Below, one piece after another: positions 1 through 8,450 of a stretch of 20,655 nucleotides of DNA (its first letter is position 1; each line of letters begins with the position of its first letter). Made by a program: the position numbers and the translations under genes. The notes beneath the pieces are model-generated. The model did no database searches. It was not told where the DNA came from and saw nothing but the letters and a program-made list of their open reading frames with translations. The stretch comes from Tulasnella sp. 424. Lineage: Eukaryota > Basidiomycota > Agaricomycetes > Cantharellales > Tulasnellaceae. The stretch covers positions 1 through 20,655 of the forward strand of contig WSUB01000339.1 of assembly GCA_019633425.1 (NCBI GenBank), in the 5' to 3' direction.

Positions 1-830
1 CCCCATGACTTCGTACGGTGTCTTAGTCCAGGTCGTGGACGCCAAGACCAAGAGGTTTGGTGTTCGCGGTGTCAGGGAGGTGAGGGCAGCGAGACGATTT
101 TAAGCGTTGCGAATCCCGGTAGCTGATTATGACATCATCCTCTTCGCCTGTGGCTATTCTTCGTATCTAGCATCCCATGCTTCTAGAAGTAACTTCCCGA
201 CGTGGAGGAGCTCCGTGCGCGTCGTGGACTTCATCGGGCCCCCGGCATCCCCCGACCAAAGCGAGGAAGAATTCGATCGCTTGATGCCATGAATAGGTCA
301 GGCGCGCCGAAACAAACTTGAAAGCCCTGATGTGTCTAACTAACGTCTTGTACGTTAATCCCCGTCGGCGGCTGTCCCACAGGCGTCGAATTCTCCGGCG
401 AACTATACGACTTGATCAAGGACGAACTGCGTTTATGGTACTCGCTGACAACTCCAATTCACCCGCGTCGAAGCATTACCAAACGGCCTACCCGTGTTCG
501 GCCGCGAATTGATCAAGTACACTGAAACGATGCTCAAGGAGCTGAAGATCGAGGTCCTCACCAAGGCCGTGTTCCAGGAGGTCGAAGACAACACCGTCGT
601 CTTCAAGAACGATAAAGGCTAGATTGAGGAGATTCCGTCTGGACTGTTGGTGTGAGCCGCGGGGAACGTTAGTAGGCCGTTGGGAGGGATTTGGTGGCGC
701 AATTGCAGCAGCTACAGACGAACAGGAGGGGGTTGTTGGTGGATGATGGTTTGAGGCTTTGGACGTGAACAACGTGTACGCGACCGGCGATGTAAGTGCC
801 GCCTCGCGCAAAGGATCTCGCTCCAGTTAG
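1..830 (+). pseudogene. NDH-2 copy 0: truncated, degenerate NADH dehydrogenase fragment
   Basis: This is a relic of the alternative NADH dehydrogenase gene, present from late exon 2 (ending at 79) to just past exon 4. Exon 3 lies at about 171-292 and exon 4 at about 361-795, recognisable by a GVEFSGEL stretch near 385-410 and by the NRRGLLVDD-like region near 720-745. It is broken in several ways. The intron 3 donor reads AT instead of GT (293-294), the intron 3 acceptor reads AA instead of AG (357-358), a one-base insertion near 174 shifts exon 3, and in-frame stops occur at 620-622 and 653-655. Similarity to copies 2 and 3 stops near 830, inside intron 4, so exons 5-8 and the kinase partner are missing. 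The left end is cut by the window. It cannot encode a working enzyme. Confidence 0.85.
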
Positions 831-1298
831 ACGCGGATCTTTACTGCTTGTTCGAATTCCATCCACGACCTTTATCAATTTGGACACGACGTCGAACACT
901 GAGTTCTCATCGCGATGTCTCTTAAGTTCGCTGTCGAGCATCAAGTCCCATTGTTGGCATTGAGCCACGAGGGAAAGGGCTAAATATAACTCATCGTCTA
1001 GCTTGCACGTCCTTTATCGACTCGTCCACTTCCCTTGGTCGCAGCGATCGAAGGGTGGGGAGAATCTTGTTCAAGCTCTAACCCAGATCACGTGCTAACT
1101 TTCGAGTGCAGTGCCCAGAACTTCGGGCGAGCGGCACGGCGTCGCGAAACCGCATCCGTCGTCAATTGATGGCCTAAGCTTGGCGAGAGATTAGATTGGA
1201 CTCCCTACCCTTAACGAGCCTGTCGACTATTCCCTGATAATTGAGTCGGACCGGAAGGGAGGTTCATGGCTGGCCCAAAGGATTCAGGCACAAAGTGC

Positions 1299-1306
1299 TT
1301 ACGTCA
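1299..1306 (+). promoter_or_regulatory. TTACGTCA bZIP (ATF/CREB)-like site upstream of NDH-2 copy 1
   Basis: TTACGTCA is the complement of TGACGTAA, a CRE-like octamer bound by fungal bZIP factors. It lies about 300 bases upstream of the expected start of copy 1. The same octamer occurs about 140-145 bases upstream of the starts of copies 2 and 3. Function is inferred only from sequence and position. Confidence 0.35.
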
Positions 1307-1460
1307 CTTCCGCCTCTTTCATTACGTCTACTACTCCTCAACCATAGGTCCTCAATTGGCCTCTCAGGTCAGGTATGTAGCCTCTGTCATTAGGGTAAAC
1401 AGTCATTTCTTTCTCTCTCAAAGATTCCACTCTCGTCTGCAAGCCGCTCCCTATAAGCTT

Positions 1461-1514
1461 ATCTCTCCCTCTCCCTTTCCCTCTCCCCCGCCCCCTACCT
1501 CTCTCCCTCTACCC
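1461..1514 (+). promoter_or_regulatory. Pyrimidine-rich (CT) tract upstream of NDH-2 copy 1
   Basis: About 54 bases are almost entirely C and T. They lie some 90-140 bases before the expected translation start. Such tracts are common just upstream of transcription starts in strongly expressed fungal genes. Copies 2 and 3 have no equivalent tract. Confidence 0.4.
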
Positions 1515-1599
1515 GCAGGGCTAGGTAAATTAGAGCATCAGGGACGCGGTAGGGAGGGTCACTGACATGGTCTACCATTATTGAGCAGCCGCAAGGAGG

Positions 1600-3780
1600 A
1601 CTCTCAATACCTTTGCTCGCAGGCCGCTAGCTCGAACCCTGCCAGCCGGACCATCCACCTCCTCAATGCTATTCACGACGTCTCAAATGTTGCGCGCTAT
1701 CTAGACTGAAAGCGCCATCCCAAAACCACCACGATGGCGTCGAGTGCTGACGACCTTCAGTCGGGTCACCTTGCTCACCGTTCTCGGCACGGGAGCCACA
1801 TTTTTCTAGTTTGCGACCAAGGAGGCTCACCCACCGGCGTGGCAAATACCCTTTGATAAGGACAAGAAGACCTTTGTGATTCTTGGGAGTGGGTGGGCTG
1901 CTACGAGCATGTTGAAGAACATGGACACCGAGGACTACAACGTCGTGAGTTTCACCAGATCCCTCACTCGGTCCAAACTGCAATTCCCTAATCACCCTTG
2001 GTTCTTGTTCTGGGTTCCATTGCGCGCATGTTAGGTCCTCGTCAGCCCGCGGAACTACTTCCTCTTCACTCCCTTGCTTCCCTCAGTCGCAGTCGGAACG
2101 CTCGAGGCCCGCTGGATCATCCAGTCCACCCGCTATGTCGCCCGACACAAGGCCCGCCGAGTGTCCATCTACGAAGCCGAAGCACTCAAAGTCGACCCTC
2201 ACAGCAAACAAATCACCATCGCCGACTTGTCCGATATCAAGGGAGACGTCAACAAGATGACCATTCCTTACGATATCCTGGTCTACGCTGTCGGTGCTGA
2301 GACGCAGACGTTTGGCATTCCCGGTGTCAAGGAGGTGAGAGAGAACCGATTTTTAAGCGTTGTGAATTATGGGAGGGGGAAACTGATAGTGACGTTATTC
2401 GTCCTCGACTGTGGCCATTTCTAACATTCGTGCTTCTTGAAGGAACTTCCCGACGCTGAGAAACTTCGCGAGCGCGTTATGGACTGTATCGAGTCCGCCG
2501 CGTTCCCCGACCAGAGCGAGGCAGAGGTCGACCAGTTAATGCACATGAGTAAGTCGGGCGTGCAGTAACGACTTTGATGGTCGTCGTGTGTCTAACTGGC
2601 CTCGTATGCACATTGTAGTCGTCGTCGGCGGTGGACCCACAGGCGTCGAATTCTCCGGTGAGCTCCACGACTTCATCAAAGGCGACCTGCGCTCGTGGTA
2701 CCCTGAACTCGCCGACAAACTCAAAATCACCCTCGTCGAGGCTCTGCCCAACGTCCTGCCCATGTTCAGCCGGGAACTGATCCAGTACACCGAGTCAACG
2801 TTCAAGGAGCAGAACATCGAAGTCTTGACCAAGACCATGGTTAAGGAGGTTAAGGACAAGACTGTCGTGGTGAAGAATGATAAGGGACAAGTTGAGGAGC
2901 TTCCTTATGGATTGTTGGTTTGGGCCACAGGCAATGTTAGTAGGCCCATTACGAGGGACTTGATGGCGCAGCTGCCGCAGCATCAGACGAATAGGAGGGG
3001 GTTGTTGGTGGATGATTATCTGAGGTTGTTGGGCGTGAACGACGTTTACGCGATCGGAGACGTGAGTGCAACTCTCGTCAAAAATCGCTTCTGCTTGAAA
3101 CTAACGCCACGGGTATTTGCTCGCCAGTGCACTGCTACCTCGTATGCACCAACAGCTCAATTAGCGACTCAAGAGGGTCGATACCTCGCTCGTCTCCTCG
3201 GTCAACTCGCCAAGAAGGAAGCGCGCGAGAAGCAGCTCGCCGAATTGCGCGGAGAGAGCAGCGGGTTGCCCGAGGGACCGGAGGGTAAAGCTAGGGTACG
3301 CGATTCACTTCTCTTTTGCCGCGGAAACCCGGACGTCGTACTAAGAGAGTTTACTGAATAGCACAACGCCCAGGAAATCGAATCTATCGTCAAGCAGCTC
3401 AACAAGGCTAGCAAGATCCGTCCTTTCCACTACAGCCATCAGGGAAGCTTGGCCTACATTGGTTCGGATAAGGCTATCGCCGATTTGCCTTTCATGAACG
3501 GAAACGTGAGTACACTGCCCATTCTCTTCTTTGGCCGGTTGACCTGAATTGGTTCATGTCCGTGTTTAGTTTGCCTCTGGCGGTGTTGCGACTTTCCTCT
3601 TCTGGAGGAGTGCCTACGTTTCGTCGCTGTTCTCGTTGAGGAACGGAACGTTGGTGTTGAGCGATTGGTTGAAGGTCAAGCTGTTCGGACGGTGAGTGGG
3701 ATTTGGGATTCTTGGGAGTATTCGACGGTTGACTGATCGGTGGTCTTAACAGTGACGTGAGCCGCGAAAGCCGTAACTAA
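1600..3780 (+). pseudogene. NDH-2 copy 1: best-preserved alternative NADH:ubiquinone oxidoreductase, damaged in exon 1
   Basis: This encodes a mitochondrial type II NADH dehydrogenase, a single-polypeptide flavoenzyme that passes electrons from NADH to ubiquinone without pumping protons. Exons read as about 1600-1944, 2035-2334, 2425 or 2443-2548, 2619-3061, 3128-3295, 3362-3505, 3570-3691 and 3753-3780. The N terminus is Arg-rich like a mitochondrial presequence, followed by a hydrophobic segment. The FAD-binding loop is VILGSGWAATS, the NADH-binding loop is VVGGGPTGVEFSGE, and the quinone-enzyme signatures NYFLFTPLLPSVAVGTLE, YAPTAQ and HYSHQGSLAYIG are all intact. The C terminus DVSRESRN is joined across the last intron. 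Damage: the position of the start codon in copy 3 is ACT here (1600-1602), in-frame TAG codons stand at 1702-1704 and 1807-1809, and the intron 2 acceptor is AA (2423-2424). No later ATG would save the FAD motif. It is either a young pseudogene or a gene with sequence errors in exon 1. The NDH-2 identity is very secure; the inactivity is less so. Confidence 0.88.
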
Positions 3781-4666
3781 TCCTCCAAGGTATCAAAACC
3801 GCCCGTCCTCTTCGAGGCTATTTCCTCTATCTACTATACGCGTCCCTCGTCATTTCATCTTATCCAATAGACAATAGAATTCGTTTTCGCTCCTTTCCTT
3901 TCTTTTCTTCTTCCTTTGTCTTTCTTCGTTTGCTCTCTCTCTCTCTCTCAAGCCTGCTCTTGTTGGCCATCCGCATATGTTACCCGCATGTCCCGTTTTT
4001 CTCCGGAGCTCTACTACTACTTCAGCTTCCTTGGCTCCTATCCTTTTTCTTCCTGCCCTCTTGACGCTCACACATGATAATATTCACATATGTAATGTCG
4101 ATTTGAGCGGCCGTGCAAGAATTCTTGGGCCGTAATCCGCAGGAAAGCGTGCTGTTTTGGTCGTCGACGAGATCCGATACGGCCCAGGGGATCTCTGTGC
4201 AAGGACACACAGTGCCGCAATAAATGAAACAATCTCGAAAATCTTGGTCGTATTTCGATGGAATAGCGCTTATACGGTGACAAATCTTCCAAATGGTTAT
4301 GGTTCAGCTCAACTGCGACTCTAGGGTATGGTAGTCGGCAAGCTGCCGTCTCGAACGTATGTACGTTCCATCTCATAGCCCAAGAGACGTTGCTCTGTAG
4401 CGGCTCCATCCGACCCGGACCCATTCAGACGAAAGGAGAACCCTGGGATAAGTGCACGATACACGGCTTTCAGACGACGGGTGGTTACTACTCGATTCGA
4501 ACGCGTCGCATGAGCAATTTACATATATACAAGCGAGACGGAGTACCAGAATCTCGATCAACGGGATACATGGCTCACAGTCTTGTACAGAAACAGGCAT
4601 AACGCAAGCTACAGTTGGTTATCAAGAAACGAATCTCGCTCGATCGCGAAACGTCTCAGCGAAACA
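3781..4666. other. Convergent 3' region between NDH-2 copy 1 and kinase A
   Basis: These roughly 890 bases separate two converging genes, so they should hold both 3' UTRs and polyadenylation sites. The left part is pyrimidine-rich and holds a CT microsatellite. The centre, from about 4070 to 4190, is strongly conserved in the other units (about 10865-10990 and 17795-17910). Frames open on either strand are not conserved between units, so I find no gene. Confidence 0.6.
3933..3949 (+). repeat. (CT)8 microsatellite
   Basis: A perfect run of about eight CT dinucleotides lies in the 3' region of NDH-2 copy 1. The equivalent places in units 2 (about 10735-10748) and 3 (about 17671-17698) carry shorter or interrupted CT tracts, so the perfect run is specific to this unit. 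Confidence 0.8.
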
Positions 4667-7043
4667 TCATTCCGCCTCCGCCAGTTTGAGTTTTTGACGG
4701 GAGAGAGCGGCGCGGTTTAACGCCTTCTCTGCATTCTCAGTATCTCCGAATTCTTCAAAAATTCCAGCGGCTTGTTCATAAAGGCTTATTGCGTCATCGT
4801 GCTGATCCTGGTCGCGGTGGACATCGCCAAGGCGCATCAAAGCCCAGGCACTTCTGTATTTGTAGCCAATGTCGCTAGAAAGTTGCAGGGCTTCGGAGAA
4901 ATGCTGAACGGCCTGGGTGTACTGTTTTTGAAGCCGATGTGTCTCAGCGAGACCCCACAGAGCGTCGGCTTTCCCTTGTCTGTTGCCAATGTCGGTGCAG
5001 ATTTGGACGACCTCGGAGAAAAGCGGAACGGCCTCGCTGTATTTGTTTTGAAGTTGATGCACAAAAGCAATACCAAGCAAGGCGTCGGCTCTCCGTTTTA
5101 TGTCGCCGATTTCGGTGCAGATCTCGATAGCCTCAGAGTAGAATGTAACGGCTTCGCTGTACTTGTCTTGAAACCGATGCACCTCAGCAAGACTGCTCAG
5201 AGCAGCGGCTTTGCCTTGTCTATTGCCGATGTCGGTATACATTTCGACAAGCTCCGAGTAGCGTGGAAAGGCCTTGGTGTAATTGCCTTGAGCCCGATCC
5301 ACTTCGGCGAGACCAAAGAGAGCTTTGGCCTTTCCTGCATTGTCGGCGGTCTCCGTGCAGATGCTCAAGGCTTCGGTAAAACATTTTGATGCGTTGATAT
5401 AGTCATTCTGATAACTATGCATGTCTCCCATTTGGATAAGAAGTTCAGGAGAGCGAGTCCGTGAAACCGATGCATCTGCGGCCCGCTGCCGATCTGGACG
5501 AATCATTGGCTGTATGGAAACAGGTCAGATTATGTTCAAGTAACCCCAAAACTGGCACCACTTGCCATATGAGTCATTGACTTTCGACACTCCTCAGCCG
5601 TTGGCCGCTTGCTGGGATCGATGCTCCAACACGTGATCATGAGCGAGTAAAGTGCCCGGATCAACACCATGCTGGCATGGTCAGCAACGGATGGGACCTT
5701 TCCCTGAATGACATGTATGAAAACGGCAGAGTCCTTTTGAATATTTTGAAATGGAATTGAATTCGTTAGAACCTATTCAGCACCGATTGTTAGCTTCCAT
5801 CGAGAACAATATCCGGCTTTTTGGTATACCTCGTAAAAAATCCAGCCTAGTGCCCAGATATCGCTCCATAGGCCAGGTTCCATGCCAGGTTCATCTTCCA
5901 TGAGCAACTCCGGCGCAGCCCAGCGAAGCGTAAATTGATTGCCCTTCAGTGTCATGGTGTTGGTAGCTTCACAAAATTCCGTCTCGAGCGACAGCACGGG
6001 CTGCGCGCCCTTTTTGCTTTTCTCGGGTTGCACGGGAGGATCCTTTTTCATGAGACGACGCGCGGAGCCGAAATCCGTGATGACGGCGCGACAACCTGGA
6101 TTCACCAACACGTTGGCCTATGCAGGGTAGAGTTTAAGCTTGCCAAGGGTCATATCGCAGTAACATCCGGACCCACCGATTTGAGGTCGCCATGATAGAT
6201 CGGCGGGTTCTGATTATGAAGGTACTCCACTCCTCTCGCCACGTCGTCTATCTGTCATACGGTCTCTCAGAGGGCGTCATGAAGGATAGCGTCCTGATCT
6301 TACCAGCCATATGCGTTCAGGTATCTCCCAGTCGGCTGAGGCCGCAAAGTCCTTTAAATTTCCGTTGTCCGCCCAGGGAAACACCAACCAGACTCTATCT
6401 TCGGACAGATCTTCAACAAATCCTTCAAGCTTGACGACGTTTTCGTGAGAAAGCTCGGTTAAGAATCCTGCTTCCCTGAGTGCCAACTGAGAGGACGACT
6501 TAGCGCTTTGCCAATGCTCGGCACGATGGGATAACTTATTCTCACCCCCAATATTCGCTCTTTGTCCTTTCCATCATCGATCTTAAGTTTCTTTACCGCT
6601 ATGGCCTAACATATGGAAGCCAGCTCGGTCAATTCCTCGTTGTAGGAAACAATGTGAGTCTCATAGGAACAGACCTTTCGCTTGGGGGTTCCACCATCAG
6701 ACTTGTTCTCGCCGTTGACTTGAGCTGAATCTTCTGCCCCACTTTTCGAAGAGGGAGTAGAAACCAAAAACGCTCGCGAAACCGTCGCAAAACCTCCCCG
6801 AAACTCCGGGCCGTCTTCCGGGAATTCGATCGAGGATGAATCGATTCGCCATCCGGCAAGTTTTTGGAGTTTATCGTTCTATGTAGAAACAGACCACGGT
6901 AAGCACTTATGATTAGTCTTCGTGATTCGGACGGGACGTACTAATTTGCTGCTCGCCAGTGGCTGGGGCGTACTACCAGAATCGCCTGGACCGGACTCTT
7001 GGGAACCACGACGGTCGGCGTCGTCGTTATTATCCACTTGCAT
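4667..7043 (-). CDS. Kinase A: protein kinase with six C-terminal TPRs (653 aa)
   Basis: The spliced model has eight exons: 7043-6942, 6878-6675, 6605-6546, 6486-6304, 6251-6177, 6117-5830, 5772-5566 and 5509-4667, all in frame. Start is MQVDNNDDADRRGSQ. The kinase domain spans residues ~45-373. Its glycine loop is degenerate (FRGGFATV). The ATP lysine is K107 (IAVKKL), the helix C glutamate E127, the catalytic loop YHGDLKSANVLV (D205), DFG 223-225 and APE 276-278, followed by SDIWALG, so activity is expected. HGD instead of HRD fits fungal tyrosine-kinase-like expansions. Residues ~399-638 form six TPRs of 40 residues, a scaffold for protein partners, followed by a tail ending KLAEAE. A 31-residue Ser/Lys-rich insert separates glycine loop and lysine. 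No signal peptide or membrane segment is seen, so it is probably cytosolic. Substrate is unknown. The last intron appears to be GC-AG. An alternative model is a kinase-only gene plus a separate TPR gene starting at 5506, but only 40 bases would separate them. Confidence 0.88.
5510..5565 (-). other. Probable GC-AG intron 7 of kinase A at the kinase/TPR junction
   Basis: On the - strand the exon ends ...ACTCATATG, followed by GCAAGT and, 56 nt on, by CATACAG before CCAATGATT. GCAAGT is the preferred form of the rare GC donor. The position matches a GTAGGT donor in kinase B, and the length matches the other introns. A 35-nt GT-AG alternative starting at GTTACT is also in frame but would be unusually short. 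Retention adds about ten residues (ASGASFGVT) and then a TGA. Confidence 0.65.
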
Positions 7044-7512
7044 CGGATGGTGTGGCGTAAGAGGTATCGACGAGCGGATGGGTCGATGGTCAGGGAGGGG
7101 CTTCGCTGAGAGGAAGAAGCGAAAGGAGGGGAAATGAGGGAGTGGTGAATCTGAGGATCTTTAGAACACGGGAAGCCCAGAAGTACTCGTGAAGCGCGCT
7201 CTCCTATGTGCACTGCCATGTGCCTCGAGGCGAAGGAAGTGTACCAAAGTTATGGAGGCCTTTTATCTCTTGGAAGGTTCGTTACACGCCACCGCATCGC
7301 CCCGCTGCAGATAAGATAACGTTGTACTACCACGAACCCTTTGATTCGCTTCCACGAAGTAGTCTTTCAGTCTCTCTAAGGCCCTTAGTCAATCGGACCC
7401 GCGAGCTCGCTATTTGCTACTGAGTTTGATATTCTGGGCTCTCTCCTTCGAATACGTCGGGTCGACCCGGACTTGAAGCGAACGCGCGGCCTCAGTGCAC
7501 ACCCCATGCTAA

Positions 7513-7518
7513 CACGTG
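7513..7518. promoter_or_regulatory. CACGTG E-box shared by both intergenic repeats
   Basis: The palindrome CACGTG sits in a block GCTAACACGTG that is kept at 14293-14303 in the next unit. It is the core site of bHLH factors. It lies about 470 bases upstream of the kinase A start. Confidence 0.3.
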
Positions 7519-8305
7519 CGGCTCCAGTGCAGCAATCGATTGTCCGCTTTGTATCGATTAGGGATGCCCACTTCGTCTCAGCACCCCGGGACAACTAAGC
7601 TACTTTTCAGCGTGCTTAGCGTAAATAGTACTCAAGTCGAATGAATCGATTGGCGGGGAGGTTTGCACGAAAAAAAAAGATAAAAATCGAATATATGAAA
7701 TAGTGGTGCAGATCTAGAAGATAGGGTCGAACGTTGTCGGTGCACTTGATCTCTCTCATCAAGGTGAAGCTAGATTTGGCGAATGGTGGTAGGGTGTCTC
7801 GTTTGATTCGTTTCGTGAGTAGGCGGCCGGGCCCGGGGGATCCAATCGAAACACGTATACACGGCTATGATCGAAGAAATAGGTCAAACGCCGAGGCTCA
7901 CGATACGGTTTGTCTCGCGGTGCTAGGAACGTTAATCCAATCTATCTGATAGCCTCGCGTCTCTCAGCCTGGAACGCGCGGTAGTGGTGACGTTGATGGC
8001 AATCCAAGTTTACCGCGGCTCGAGCAGACTCCTGTGCTGGGGGGAAGGGGCCGTAAACTAGATATAGACACACTTTACAAACAGTAGCTACAAACTGGAA
8101 GGGGAGAAATATGGACGGCCGGCACGAGAGGCCAATTTGTCCCATAGAGTCGAATTTGCTCAGCTCCAGGTCTATGGGTAGAGAAAGGAAAACAGGTAAA
8201 GGAATTTTTTTGTGGAGAAAGTAGCTACTTTGGAAATAAGGTAGGAATAGTGGGGGTGGTGTAGGGGACTCTGCTGGCCGGGACCTCAAGACCCTGGATG
8301 AACCG

Positions 8306-8313
8306 TTACGTCA
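8306..8313 (+). promoter_or_regulatory. TTACGTCA element upstream of NDH-2 copy 2
   Basis: The octamer lies within GTTACGTCATCAGTCCGA, a block that also occurs upstream of copy 3 (15219-15236). It is 138 bases before the presumed start at 8451. Confidence 0.35.
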
Positions 8314-8450
8314 TCAGTCCGAGCGCAACCTGAGCCTTTTTTTCTCGTCACCTCATATCTCGGCACCTAACGCCGGGCACGTCGATCATGCAACAGAAAT
8401 CAAATGATCGTAGGAAGTACTGCCTAATGTCGTCGATGGCTGTGAGGAGC

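Larger units (their letters stand above)
831..1599. other. Non-repeated DNA with the putative upstream region of NDH-2 copy 1
   Basis: This stretch does not match the upstream regions of NDH-2 copies 2 and 3, so it marks a break in the array. A - strand reading frame runs from 968 into the NDH-2 relic and starts with MAQCQQWDLMLDSELKRHRD. It looks somewhat protein-like, but I cannot identify it, and its end lies in pseudogene DNA. The stretch also contains a CACGTG E-box (1089-1094), a TTACGTCA element (1299-1306), a possible 5' UTR intron donor GTATGT (1373-1378) and a pyrimidine tract (1461-1514). No gene can be supported here with confidence. Confidence 0.5.
1600..8450. repeat. Tandem unit 1 (NDH-2 copy 1, kinase A, intergenic)
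   Basis: This is the first full unit of the direct tandem array. Gene order, orientation, introns and convergent spacing match units 2 and 3. Its left edge differs: DNA upstream of NDH-2 copy 1 is unrelated to that upstream of copies 2 and 3. The right part (7044-8450) matches 13844-15359 by eye over most of its length. Confidence 0.8.
7044..8450. other. Divergent intergenic region between kinase A and NDH-2 copy 2
   Basis: These 1.4 kb should hold the promoters of kinase A (leftward) and originally of NDH-2 copy 2 (rightward). They are paralogous to 13844-15359. Visible elements are a CACGTG E-box (7513-7518), a pair of ATCGAT blocks around 7545-7569 and a TTACGTCA element (8306-8313). A run of nine or ten A's lies near 7670-7679. 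Open frames such as 7208-7423 (+) and 7942-8289 (-) have partial counterparts in the next unit, but their differences are mostly amino-acid-changing or break the frame. I see no supported gene. Confidence 0.6.

Noticed and set aside
4772..5389. A 205-codon + strand open frame opposite the kinase A TPR exon, with similar ones at 11954-12175, 18480-18764 and 18771-18974.
   Set aside because: These are antisense shadows of the 120-base TPR repeat. The TPR reading has the known 40-residue pattern and splices to the kinase.
4667..5509. A regular 120-base repeat that could suggest a minisatellite or CRISPR-like array.
   Set aside because: It encodes TPRs in frame, with diverged units and no spacers.
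7208..7423. A 71-codon + frame whose C-terminal half resembles a frame at 13992-14225 (ITLYYHEPFDSLPRS).
   Set aside because: Most differences between the two change the amino acid and the N-terminal halves do not match, as expected for duplicated non-coding DNA.
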